Below are positions 1 through 11,918 of a stretch of 64,000 nt of DNA, in pieces. Numbering within the stretch: position 1 is the stretch's first letter; each line of letters begins with the position of its first letter. The stretch is from Geosiphon pyriformis (lineage: Eukaryota > Glomeromycota > Glomeromycetes > Archaeosporales > Geosiphonaceae). The stretch is taken from positions 933,095 to 997,094 of the forward strand of contig JAAOMT010000571.1 of the NCBI GenBank assembly GCA_016748015.1, given 5' to 3'. The notes below the pieces were generated by a model. The model ran no database searches, had not been told where the DNA came from, and saw only the letters and a list, made by a program, of their open reading frames with translations. Position numbers and translations under genes: made by a program.

Positions 1-528
1 ATTTGGTTTTTTGAATTATTTGATATTTATTTCTTTTTGTGTGTATAGGAATGATTCTAAGTGATAAATCTAAAGTAAGATACATTTTCCAAAAGAGAAA
101 AGCTCTTCTTTTATACAACTTGTTGTAGTACTAGTCTATGAACTTGCACTTTTTCTCTTTGCTCAAATTTCGGTGAATTAAAGATACATTTTGATGAACT
201 ACAAGTTATTTCACTGAACTATTGATTAATTTGGGTAAACTATTCATAATTTCGGCGAATTTCTGTAAATTTCGGCGAATTTTTTATAAATTTCGGCGAA
301 TTTCTGTAAATTTTGGTGAGTTTTTGAATGTTACAAAGTTCAGGGTATTGTGTAATTTGATCATCCTACTTTCTGTTATACTAATTAGATTATTTTAATT
401 GAATTGTGATATGTGATGATTGATTAAATAATAAATGATAATTTGAAATGATATTAATATACTGATTAATTATAGAAATTATAAGAGTAATTTCATGCTA
501 ATTAATAGCTAAAATTCTACTGGTAACA
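1..528 (+). mobile_element. 3' part of an LTR (family 1), cut by window edge
   Basis: This segment is clearly similar to the reverse complement of 49740-50270. Shared stretches include the repeated TTTCGGCGAATT-like units and the end ATTTCATGCTAA...TGGTAACA. It ends with TAACA at 524-528, the expected end of a TGTTA...TAACA LTR, and LINE ORF1 coding sequence begins directly after it. Only the 3' half is visible, so I cannot tell a solo LTR from the end of a complete element. It has no coding capacity. Confidence 0.75.
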
Positions 529-2060
529 ATGGAACCAAGTAAAAATAGACTATCAGAAGATGCATGGAAGAGAGGTTTACCAACCACATCTATCCAAGTT
601 TTTCTACCAAAAGCCAGAGGTCTGGAAACAGGTGCAGACTTTTTCTCATAAATTTTGGTCAATCTAAACTTATTTTGGGCTGAGAGAGGAGCCCTCTTGC
701 TCTTAGGAATAGAGGATGCACCAGCTGATTTACAAACCAAATTCAAGTGACCTAGGGAATTGCAAACAGAATATAAAGGGGTAATCAAACACAACCAGTG
801 GAAACCAATGTCTTTTATGACTGGTGTATTAGTCACAACCTGAGTCATGTCATCTTCAGAACCAAAACACACAGTAACACATTATGTGCAAGTATAATTA
901 ACAGAGTTGTGTTTGATCAAATATGTTTTCCCACCCACAGAACCAATAAAATCCCATAAATCATGAGCTGTTGTTTTCATAGAAAGAGTGTAAAACAACA
1001 CCCTAAATTTATCCCTAATATCCCATATCTGTTTATTGATGTTAGCTTTGACCACACGAACCACATTTTTACTAATGAGAATTGACCATTCAGCAGCCAA
1101 CAGATCAGCCTGACTCTGATCTTCCAATTTGATGATCGTTTTTTGCCACAAACCCACCAGTTGCATTTTGATTATTTTAATTTGTCCAAATACAGACACA
1201 GCTATGCACACAGCCTCAATAGAAGTTCACACAGGAATTTTTTTTAACACAATTGTCTGATTTGTATGGTTGTTTACAGGGCACTTGAGATCAGTGTTTA
1301 CTACAATACCACAATTATTTGCCAACTTCCCAGCAGCCATCATTGCCTTTTCCGAAGTGAAAGTCACATGAATAATTCCACCAAATTTTGAGAAAGTAGA
1401 AGCCCTCTCAAAACTATTCACACTTGAAAAAATTTTTCTGATAAAACTCAATTTTTCCTGAGAAAACTTCCCAGTGATGACCACAAGATTAATATCTAAA
1501 GCAAAAGATTTGTGAACAGGCACTTGAACAGACAGTTTGATAGGTAAAAGAGGTGGGAGAAGAAAAAAATCGTCTAACATGTCACCATCTGTATTGACAG
1601 AACCATAATCAATCACACCTAAAGGCTTTCTTAACACTTTTTTGGTCTTTACATACAAACTCTTTGGTGTTCGATTAGGATTCCCTTCCGCAAAAGCACT
1701 ATTCTCACCATAGTCAACACTGGTTTCTTTAACCAAACACTCCTCCTCCATATCAATACTCTCAGACTCAGTAGTGTCACCTGTTTCAGAACTCCATGAA
1801 CGAGCACCAGGAGCTTTAGCAGCAACCCCTTTATTATCAATATCTTTTCCCAATACACCTCCCTTCCTCTTCTTTCTCAATACAACTATCTTGAAACCAT
1901 TCTCAGAATTAAAAACTTTAATAGTCTTCTTTATAACAGCAATAACAGGGCCAACAGTAGTCTTGTAATTGAAAAACAGTTTTGATTTATCATATTGAAT
2001 GATAAAAAACTTCTTTTGAAAAAACTTTTGACTCTTTTTTGGAAATTTTAAATGAAGGAG
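529..2060 (-). pseudogene. LINE ORF1 fragment (RNA-binding/CCHC protein), broken
   Basis: Minus-strand pieces 1880-1227, 1211-882 and 872-529 together give an ORF1-type nucleic-acid-binding protein of a non-LTR retrotransposon. In-frame coding traces upstream of 1880 reach about 2030. Visible modules are a serine/acid-rich N-terminal part, an RRM-like region (IKMQLVGLWQK and ..HDLWDFIGSVGGKT) and a CCHC knuckle, CSVCNSLGHLNLVC. The same order and motifs occur in the better preserved ORF1 at 51461-53368 (IKIQLIGLWQK; HDLSELVETYGGKT; CTQCKQFGHITINC), but divergence is high, so it is another subfamily. Stops near 1212-1226 and 873-881 break the frame, and the C-terminus is replaced by the LTR that ends at 528. 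It is non-functional. Confidence 0.8.
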
Positions 2061-5031
2061 AGAAAGAAGTTTTTTTTCAACTTATAAAACCAAAATAAAA
2101 CTTTTTTCCAACTAAATATAAAATAAAAACATTTATTTAAAAATTTTTTTAGATAAATTTTTAAAAAAAATAAGAGAATTATATTTTAATATAAAGTAAT
2201 TAAATTTTTTATAATTTTTACAATAAATTAAATCTAATTTAACTTAAAAAAAATTACATTACCAAAAACTAAAATAATATAATAAATTTAATTTAAAATT
2301 TTTTTTAATTTAAAATATACAATTACATATTTAATTTTAATATCAGTAATAAACATATTATTAATAATATATGTTTTTTTACTAATTTTATCTAAAAAAT
2401 TACCAAAATTATGTATATAATATCTATAAACAAAATAAATAATATAATTTTGTATTAATTTTTTTGTGTTTAAATAAATCTATTTATATTAGTTTTAATT
2501 ATATATACAAAATTTTTGCCATTAAAAAAAAACTATTAAATTAATTTGACTTAATTTGGCAAATTTTATTATAGTTTTTTGTTATAGGTTAATAAGTTTT
2601 AATCAAATTTATATTATAACAAAATTAGCCAGCAAATAAAAATAAAAAATCAGTAATTAGTTTAATTACAATAAAAAATATGGTATAATTTAACTATTTA
2701 ATTAAATTAGATACAAAAAAATCTTAACAAACTAAGAAATACCAATAAAAATTAAAAATTAATGCATGTAATCTAATAATAACAAGTTTTATTATATTTT
2801 AAAATTTTTATATGCTCTTATTTATACAGTTTAGTATTTTAGATTTATAATTATTATTTAAAAATAATTAACAAAAAATATAATTAATTAATTTATTTTT
2901 GATTATGTTAATTATAATTACAATTAATATTAATAATATATAATTAAGTTTTAAATTTGATTATTTAAATTTGGTTATCTAAATTAATAATTCATGAAAA
3001 AATAATAAATTAAATAAGCTTATAATTAAATTAATTAATTTAATATATATAAATAATTAATATATTTAAATAGTTTTATTATAGTATATAAATCTAATAT
3101 AATTTAATTATTATTATTAAAAAAAATTTATCTTCTTTTTTTGTTATTAATATTATTTTGTTGTTAATTCTGTTGTTAATAGAAGCTAATAAACTTTTAA
3201 TAAGCTAATTTATTTTTTCAAAGTATTTTTCTATACTTTGAACTGTATATATTAAATTTATAATAAAATAACCAATTTTATATTAATTACTAAAAGTTTT
3301 GAATATAAACTAAATAATATAAAATTTATAAAAATATAATAAAAAATAATAATAATAAAATTGGGTTAAAAAAGTTGTTTTTAGTTTAAATTTAAAAATG
3401 CTAATAGTTACTAAAATTGATAGCTATTTAATTTTAAAATATTAGTTTTGGTTTGATTATTTTTAAAATAGTAATAATTAAAAATTTGGGTTTTTTAAAA
3501 TAAAGTTTTATTAATTAATTATTATTTTAAATTAAAATATATTTTTTTGAAAAAAAAAAGCTTTTATTTTATATAACTTATTATAATATAATTTTATAAT
3601 TTAGTTCTTTTTTTTAATATTTTAATAAATTAAAGATATATTTTGTTAAATTATAAGTTATTTTTGTAAACTATTAATTATTTTAATAAACTATTAAATA
3701 TTTTGTTAAATTTTAATTATTTTAATAAATTTTTAAATATTATATAATTTAAAATATTACATAATTTAATTATTACAATTTAATTATATTTGTGTTTTAT
3801 ACAAATTGTGGTATTAATTAGATAATAATATTTAATAATAAACAATATAAAAAGTAATAATTTAAAATAATAATATAGATTAGTTAATAATAAGAATTAT
3901 AAATATAATTTTATATTATTTAATAGCTTAAATTTTTATTAATAATACTATATATATAGATTTTTTATTAATTTAAAAAAGTATTAATTTTGTACTAACT
4001 TAATTTTTTTCTATAGTTTTATAGTAAATAATTAATATTTTTTATATATCTTTTTTTTTTTTCTAAGCTTTAAATACTTGTTATTAATATTTTAAGTATA
4101 TTATATATTTGTTATTAATACTTTGAATTTTTTAATATTTTATAATTTTTAAAAACATGTTATTTATATTTTATATTATGTTTATTTTAATAAATAGACT
4201 ATTAATTTTATTATTTAATTTTGTTTTTATTATAATATTAATTAAATAATAAAATTATTATATTGTTAAAAATATGATTTTAATAATAGTATATTAATTA
4301 ATTAAATATTTCAATTATATTTTTTTTATTTTTATTTTTTATAAATTAGGTTTTTAAACACCACATATTTTTGACAACTAATTAAAATTTTTTTGGTTAT
4401 AACTTAGTTGAATTAGGTTTGATTTCTAACTGGTTGTATTTTTTGTATTTTTATAAAATTTAAATATTTTTTTTATAAAACTCTTATTAAGACTGATTTT
4501 TATTCAAAAATAAATAATCATAACAATATTTTTTTTACTTTAATAATCTATTTATTATCTTTTTTACTCTTTTAAATATTAAAATAATTCATATAATTAT
4601 GTATATACTATAGTTAATAATTATATATATTGCTTAAAAAAATCATTATTATTGTTAAAAAAATTCTCAAATTCATGCTTTTTTTAGTAATATTACTTAA
4701 TTAAATTTAAATAAAACTAAAACAATTATTTTTTTAATTATCACAATTTAATTTGAATAAATTTTTTGTTTTTTAAAATTGTTATTTACCAAAATTTTTT
4801 TTTATTGGCCAATATTACAGGTTCATTTATGTTTTTCTTAAAAATAAATATAAATCAAATAATTACTTTAAATTTTAAAACAATAATAATTTTGTTATAG
4901 TGCTTTTTTTTTTTTAATCATCAAAAGATTAATATTCAATGCATAAAATTTTTTGACTGATACTTTTACTTTTTTTTGACTTTTTGAATTTAATCTATTT
5001 TTTTTCAAAAAAATAATACAATAAAAAAAAA
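2061..5031. repeat. Extremely AT-rich, decayed transposon tract
   Basis: About 3 kb of almost pure A/T with no sustained reading frame. Part of it (about 3110-3947) aligns by eye to the LTR at 49740-50740 with C and G replaced by T and A. The rest probably derives from LINE sequence, since a LINE ORF1 N-terminus lies at its right end and a broken ORF1 at its left. No host gene is visible. Confidence 0.6.
3110..3947 (+). mobile_element. Decayed copy of LTR family 1
   Basis: The stretch from about 3398 (CTAATAGTTACTAAAATTG, then GATAGCTATTTAATTTTAAA) follows the solo LTR in the order seen on the minus strand of 49740-50740 (CTAATAGTTTACTGAAATTG, then GTAGCTAATTAATTTCAAAA). The later ATTAAAGATATATTTTG matches ATTAAAGATACATTTTG of copy 1. 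Nearly every difference is C to T or G to A. The left end is approximate; the right end is taken at AATAATA, in place of the TAACA terminus. Confidence 0.6.
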
Positions 5032-5214
5032 TTATCTTTTTATTATCTGTATTATAATTAAGAAAATTTTTGTCATATTAATATTATATTTTTTTATTTT
5101 TAAAGTATTTGTTTGAGAATTAAAGAGCACTTTGTTTTTACTACTTGCTTTAAATTTTTTATTAGTACTGTCAACATCACTTAGATAATTAAAGATTTGT
5201 TTGCAAAACCCCAA
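5032..5214 (-). pseudogene. N-terminal remnant of LINE ORF1
   Basis: A 60-codon minus-strand frame begins MGFCKQIFNYLSDVDSTNK and continues with a KASSKNKVLFNSQTN segment. The SK-x-LFN-x-x-T pattern recurs in the broken ORF1 upstream of 1880 (DKSKLFFNYKT). I read it as the start of an ORF1 whose body lies decayed in 2061-5031. The assignment is by pattern only. Confidence 0.4.
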
Positions 5215-5709
5215 TAGGTTAAAGAAAATGTAAAAATTATAATAATTTGTAATGCATAAATTTTTTTAAAGTGGAGCTCGACTATTATCTATTTACATAA
5301 TATAATTTAAAATTTATAGTCATAATATTAAATATTTCAATAATTAATTTTATCAATAGTTTTATGAATTGTAAATTTTTTTACCAATGTTTATTTTCGA
5401 CACATTCTCAAAACTGTTAACGATCTGCTCTTGACCAATATTCAAAAGCCCTAAATTTTCGATTATTTCCCCTCTCAATTTGAAGGCATTCAATGACGAG
5501 TTATTAGATAGTGCTATAGGAGATTTTGTTTTCATGTAATTTCAATTTAAATCTTCTAGTGCGTTTTCTCATTAAACACTCAAATTCTAAATTATAACAA
5601 AACTATTCTTTACAGTTGGAAAAGAATCACCGGACTCCTTATTGTAGAGCTTAAATTTGTGATATAGTTGGCAATAGGTAACGGACCTCTTGGGGTTGGG
5701 TCTCAGCTT
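5215..5709. other. Intergenic, nothing recognised
   Basis: This is the transition from AT-rich repeat DNA to normal gene-island composition, and it lies downstream of the maleylacetoacetate isomerase stop codon. I see no open frame with conserved motifs, no tRNA and no clear repeat. It presumably holds the 3' UTR and polyadenylation region of the isomerase gene. Confidence 0.5.
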
Positions 5710-6775
5710 TTATGTTTCCCCTGGATAATCGATTTGATTTGATGGGTGAGCATCATGGAAGGGAGTTAATTTGTTCAATCGAGCGTCGATCCGTTCGATG
5801 ATTGGAAATTGAGATAAATCCACTTGGAACCTTTGCCCCATATAATGAAGTGGCTAGAAAATTAGCAGAAACAAGAGACGGGAAAGAAAATTACAGCCCA
5901 AAATTAAAAAGCTAAACTTTACCGACGCGCATTAAAAACTTGCGGTACGAGACATAGATCTGCTAATGTGAGTTGATCACCGAAACAATATTGACCTGCT
6001 GTTTTTGTGAGTTGTTTCTCCAAGGCTGATATTTTGAGTATTTGGCGAATTATTTCTTACTGCTTTCAGTATATTTTAAAATTCCATCTACTCACCGGTC
6101 AGCCCGGTCAAGATCCAATAATGATTCCAATCATCTTGATTCACACGTTTCATAACACGTAAATTCTGAATCGGTTGTATATCACTCACGATAAATTGTA
6201 CTAATGAACGAACCTATATGTAAAGTGTAATGAATTGAAATAAGAAAAATAATTCGAAGGAATCAACCGATGAATGAGATATTTTAATAAAAGTTCACCA
6301 TAGCTCTGTCAATTGGGTTTTTTGGTAATAATGGCTTATCGGGATAAATCTCTTCGAGGTATTCCAAAATCGCGACTGATTGAGTTAAAGTAAAACCACC
6401 AATAATCAGGGCTGGCACTTCTTGATAGGGATTAATCAAAGTATATTCGGGAGTTTTCTGAAAATCATTATTCACACATAAAGCGAAAATCGAAATTGAT
6501 CATGAAACTGCTTCAAATAAATTTAATAGTCATTAAAAATGAATATTGGACTAGATGAAAATTCTCGGACCTGTTCTCCTTTAGTAATATCGATGGGTCG
6601 TGTCTCATATTTGATATCCTTATAATTTAGACTGATACGAATGCGCCAACTGCATGAAGAGCGATAGTAGGAGTAAAGAACTGGGATTTCTTCACTTTCT
6701 GACTAAAACCAAAAAGCGCGCGGATTGAAAACTCTAATTGAAAAAAAATGATAAAAATATCTTGCAAATTACCAT
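5710..6775 (-). CDS. Maleylacetoacetate isomerase (zeta-class GST)
   Basis: Predicted cytosolic glutathione-dependent enzyme of phenylalanine/tyrosine catabolism that turns maleylacetoacetate into fumarylacetoacetate. Six exons keep frame throughout: 6773-6775, 6571-6702, 6299-6457, 6096-6213, 5923-6025 and 5710-5830, giving 211 aa (family about 210-230). The first exon is only the ATG, followed at once by a GT...AG intron. Diagnostic motifs in order: [17 protein letters not shown] with the zeta-class active-site SSCSWR (about residues 9-25), [14 protein letters not shown] and [13 protein letters not shown] of the thioredoxin-like domain, then [10 protein letters not shown], the [14 protein letters not shown] signature of the helical domain and FQVDLSQFP near the C-terminus. 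Introns are 70-113 nt. The family assignment is firm; the single-codon first exon is inferred from splice signals and phase. Confidence 0.92.
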
Positions 6776-7324
6776 TTCTGTAGTGACTAAACGAGCCAGA
6801 AGAATGCTTATCTGTTTCGTGCTCAAATGGAAAATTTATCAATTTCTTTATGCCACAACCGGCACCATTTTCAATAACTTTTATGTAATGAAGGTGGTAC
6901 CACAAATCCAAAAATATGTAAATTCAATAGGGGTGGAAAATTTCTTTAAAATCAATATAATCAAATATTTAATGTTTCAGGCTAAATCACCAAAAATATA
7001 TTTATTTTAATTAAAAATAATTATTAATTTTTATTGTTTCTGAGAAAAGTAGTTACAATATTAAAACTTTTCTCGTAATGTCACGAACATTTTTGTCCTA
7101 TATATTATAAAACCAGATATACTCTAAATATATGAATAATATTTTCTAAAAATTAATAGCAAAGTTACAATAATTACGATTTGATAATTTATGTTAGTAT
7201 TGTTGTCCGGCTTATTGATGAGAGTGCGCGGCCACATTTCTTAGGATCGTTTAATTATAATTTTGATTTCGAACAACATGGTATCAATAAATGTTAATGG
7301 ATTGAAATTGTTTCTTTGTAAACA
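6776..7324. other. Intergenic: isomerase promoter side and pseudokinase 3' side
   Basis: About 550 bases between the isomerase start (minus strand) and the stop of the next minus-strand gene. It should contain the isomerase promoter/5' UTR and the 3' UTR of the SCY1-like gene. No motif or RNA gene was recognised. Confidence 0.4.
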
Positions 7325-10300
7325 CTAAATTTTTCTTGCCCCTAAAGCCCCTCTCTTCTTTTGTTCTCTTAACTCATCCATTCGCTACCATAAAGAAAAT
7401 TGGGTTAATAAATAAAAATCAAAAAATTAATGACCTAGAAATTAAATACCTGTCGTCGCTCTTCTCTTTTGCGATTTAACTCTGCCGCTTTTACTTCCCT
7501 TGAAACGGTAGTTGTCGAGGATGGAGATGGAGGTGGAGGTATACGTTTTATTGTAGTACTTGAGCCCCAATTATCCTCGTCATTTTCCCATCCCCCATCA
7601 AAATTCCAACCCTCAGATAAAGATTGTGCTGGAAAAAAGTATTATGTATTATGAATTTTTTTTTATAAGAGTTAATGAGAACATCTCTTTTACCTTGGTT
7701 TGATCCTAATTTCATTGAAGTGGTCAGACTCGAACCTCCATTTTGAACTCCAAAATTTGGTGTTCCCAAAACCGGATTTGAAAGCGATATTGGAGAAGTA
7801 TCAAGAGATTGGAATCCTCCTTAAGAATTCAAAGTTAATTTAGATAGGATTAGATACGGAGAACGTTTGATATTTCTAGCTTTTTCATACCCCATTCATT
7901 GCTATTCTTGGCATTTGTTGGAAAATTGAAAAAGTCATTTTCGAAATCAAGCCAACTATTAGACGGGCCTACAAAATATAATCAAATAAATATCTTTATT
8001 TCATTAGTTAAACAAAGCAAAACGGTTGAAAAACCCTAACCTTTGGTATGTGATCCGAGTTTCATAGGGGTGGTTGCTCCAACATTGTTATCTTTAGGCT
8101 TGTTGAGTGAGATAATAAAATTTTCAGAAAGTGGTCGAACCGGTGACAATGCAGGGGAATATGATGAATTCAGATTTCCACCTGAAAAATTTTGATTTCA
8201 CAATAAGATTCTTGATAATTTCTGACCATAAGATAAATCAATGCATAAGGTAATTAATTAATTTAATGCTGACCACCATTAAGATCTGTCAGTTTAGGAG
8301 CTTCGAAATGTATTAGATTTCCACCAAGATCTATTAGACTTTCATTATTTTCCCACCCGTTTAAAGTTTTAGGAGGAACACTTTCCGGCACAGATGTTCG
8401 ATTAGGTGTTGTATTTGTCGTAGGTGACAAAACCTCGGTTGTTGGCTTGGTCAATGAAGCAATTCCATTCATAGAAGTAGGGTTATTTTCAGATGGTTCA
8501 GCGACATTGCCCATATCTCCGGGTCCAACGAACTTTTCTTATTACCAATAAATAAGTATAAAAACCCAGCAAAGAAACAAATCGATTCAAAATCATGAAC
8601 AGAATTGTCACCTTTTTGCTTAAAGATGTCACAGCCCGTCCTCCCCAAGTTTCTGCAGCCGAAGCAATAACCCCTGCTACAGTAGTAGCTCCTGCCACAG
8701 CAACACCCGTAACCCCAGAAGCCTGTGCAATCCCAGCAATTCCGGTAGGCGGCGGAACAGCTGTATCAGGCTGAGTTAATGTTTACAAATGGAAAATGAG
8801 AAGGACTGTAATTTTCAAGAAATAAATATACAGATGAAATTTCCTCAAATGGGTTATTACCATCGAAATAACCAACTTCTCGAGCCTTTTTACGAAAGCA
8901 TCTAAAGTCTTAAAAGCCTGGATGCGAACTGGTCTATTAGAAGACCAATTAGACATAAATTATAATTAAATATCGAGGAATGTAACGATAAAATTCTTAC
9001 TTTTCGGTATCAATCAAAATCATCGAGACGCATGGTAAAACTTTTGAAGCACAATCGACTTTATCATAATATTCTGAGGTAGCTAATGAATGTGACATCA
9101 AAAGAAACTACCTTTAAGGATTAAATTGCCTGCCGTATTGAAATACCCAAATATTTTTTAAAATCAAACCTGTTAAGGCCATCAAACTTGCAGCCCTGGC
9201 CTGGGGAAATGGATCACGTAGGGATCTTGTAAAAGCAGGCACCAAAATTTTACTCCTGGTCTGCGAAATTGAAAGCGAGATTAACAATATATCGGTTTGA
9301 TCAGTTTTCATTGAATTTTTTATGCTTAAGGAGAGGGGGATCCAAAAAAACTTACACTTTCATTCAAATACTTGCTAATTTTACCCAAACAAATTGTAGT
9401 ATTTGTTCGGATACCAGGCTCTTCATCCATTTGCAATTTTGCTAGATATCGAAGTAAATCATTGTTGACCACTTTTTCAGATATCTAGGAAAAGAAAAGA
9501 AATTCAAATCAACTTAATTAAAAATTCATTTACAATTTTTCACGGCTTTTACCTTGGGAACAAGCAGCAACATCGATTTCACCGTCATTTCTCTTATTAT
9601 TGGCGCCGTATCTGTAAAGCCTGTCGCCTATTATTTCATTAATAAAATTCATTTCTAAAAGGAATTATCGCATAAATTTAGATATTTATTCTTAGCTTAC
9701 CATATGGGGAAAGATTTTGTCGGTGACAGTTTTACTATTGATTCTTTCGATAAAACCCGGTAAATTTTCTAATAGATTTAATCTCATATTTCTATCCGGC
9801 AAAGCAAACATTTTTACAATCGCTGTTACAATATACAAATCATATTCATCTTGAGGAAGGGTTTTGCCAATTTTGATGATAGGGCCCAGAACTTTAGCCC
9901 CACCTAATCGAAGGAAGTAATTTTAACAGAGAAATTAAAAAATACACAAATTTCGATAGACCAGTTTGCACTTGCCTGCTCCATATTCTAAAGCATTCAG
10001 AAGTTCGGGTAGTATTTTATATTTGCAAATATTCTCAGGAAAAGTGTCTATACATTCATTCAATTTTCTAACAGGATTAAAAGTCAAAAATTAACATTCC
10101 ATGAATAAAACAGAAAGTAATAAATGCAAATATGCAGAAAAAGAATAGCTCACTTTATGAACGCAATTTTTTCACTGGCCTCTTTAATATTCATATTCTC
10201 TAAAAATAAATTAACTTGAACTAAATCGTTGTGAAATATTCCCCCAGGTCGCAAGCCATTCTCCATGAAAGTTGAGACACTGGCACGATATTGAGGATTC

Positions 10301-11612
10301 GGATTGATTAAATCTCGATACTCTAAAAATATTGCCTGATTCAAAAGAAATTGATCGTAAGAAAAGGGATTTTTCTTTAAAAAAAAAAAACAAAAAAAAA
10401 ACACGACAAATAACAAAAACCGAACCTGTGGTATTGATTCGTTTCTTTCCAATTGATCGATCGAAGTGAAAGCTCCATTATATACCTCGTATATTAATGT
10501 CCCGTAATTCCATGAGTCGGTTACCCAAATATCATGACTGATCTCGCAAAATAAAAATAAAACAAAATATTGGTAACACCACCATTTTTTCAAACAAACT
10601 CAAATCCCATAATTGGGTACTATATTTTTCGAATAATGCTCACTTTCTTAAAACACTCCATGAATTTTTGGCAATTTCTGGTGATGCATATCTCGAAGAA
10701 TCAGGTAGATATCCACCACAAGTCTAAAAATTTTTAATAAATCAAGATTAAAGTTTAAATAAATAATATTTTTGCTTCGAACGAAAAAGATTAAAAATCA
10801 TCTTACATATATTATGGAATCCTCCTCCTTTGAAGAACTCATCAATTCAAAACCTCCCAACTTCCATTCACCCGCTTTATTTGTAAATATTGAAGAAATG
10901 TGAACATTGCCATGAATCATGGAACAATCATTATTCAGAAATTTAAGGGCATTCTGTAACAGAAATTTTTAATTCCCTTTTTTTTATGTATTAAAAATTC
11001 AAACAAAATAAAAAAATTCAAAGTTTTCTTTACATACGGCAATTTTGTATAATCCCCAAAGTTTTAAATTAGAATCAGACAAAGAGGCAGATTGTTTTTT
11101 CAAAGGAGATACATGATCGGTGACTATGTAAATGTAGGAATCCGTCTAAGCAGGAAAAAATGAATCGGGAATTATTATTACTATTTCGCTGACCAAAAAG
11201 GTTTTAAGGATGAGTCAGCATGCCTCAACTCCATCGATATAACGCAACAAATCAGGATGTCGTATCGTGCGCATTTTTTTGAAAGCATTTTTGGCTAGAG
11301 GCAACCAGTGGCTTTGTTTAGAGCAATCGAAAGAAAAGATTGATATGGATGAGCCATCCTCCTATTATTTCATGTGAATTTTTTATAGAGGTTTTAAAGG
11401 TTTTATTGAATTGAAGGTCAATTTAAAACAGGAAACACCAAGCACGTAGATGTGCCTTTGAAAATGATTTTACACGCCTTCTTGGTTCCATGGTGTAACT
11501 CCCATATTGATAAGTCGTCATATTCTGTAACTTTATCACCAAAATTATAAGGAAAAGGTGGAACATCTTTTCGCAATACAACTCGAGAAAGAGTTGATTT
11601 CAAGTATTCCAT
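7325..11612 (-). CDS. SCY1-like pseudokinase with HEAT repeats (SCYL1/Cex1 type)
   Basis: Orthologue-type of SCYL1/Cex1, a cytoplasmic adaptor linked to COPI trafficking and nuclear tRNA export. Start MEYLKSTLSRVV at 11612, stop at 7325-7327; more than ten introns. The N-terminal kinase fold has no catalytic residues: the HRD loop reads MIHGNVHISSIF (about residue 140) and the DFG position reads GGFE (about 163). Then follow SPEIAKNSW, HDIWVTDSWNYGTLIYEVYNG and RPGGIFHNDLVQVNLFLE. The long HEAT region includes TDTAPIIREMTVKSMLLL, RDPFPQARAASLMAL and an ISMPDTAVPPP linker. The tail is low-complexity and Ser/Thr/Asn-rich, ending in a Lys/Arg-rich helix and ..GARKI, reminiscent of the dibasic C-terminal COPI signal. 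The last exon is 7325-7381. Two donors appear to be GC (11477-11476 and 11223-11222). Family assignment is firm; not every splice site was fixed. Confidence 0.9.
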
Positions 11613-11918
11613 CTAGTCTTAATTCTATCAATATTGAAATAAGATATTGTAGCTCTTTCACGTTCCGATCTTTTGTTAAAAAAAAAGGAGAGGAAGTATT
11701 CTGATAAAAGAAGTAAATCTCGCGAGTTTAAGTTTACAAGGTTAAAAAGTTTAACAATTTTAGTTTTCTTTCAAAATTTCTAAATCACTACCTTACTTCT
11801 GCTAGCTTTACACGTACTAGACTCATTTGAATTTCTCCTCGGAACAAGATGACGCATAGTATAAATTTAATCAATTATTAAAAACCAACGAATGGTAGAC
11901 ATGTGTCACTAGTGAAAT
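11613..11918. promoter_or_regulatory. Short intergenic: promoter side of the SCY1-like gene
   Basis: Just over 300 bases lie between the SCY1-like start and the stop of the upstream minus-strand gene, so promoter and 5' UTR must be compact. No TATA box or other element is convincing. Confidence 0.35.

Noticed and set aside
6627-6911. Longer open frame overlapping the isomerase first exons
   Set aside because: It is in the wrong frame for the SSCSWR motif; the ATG|GT plus exon 6571-6702 model gives the conserved N-terminus.
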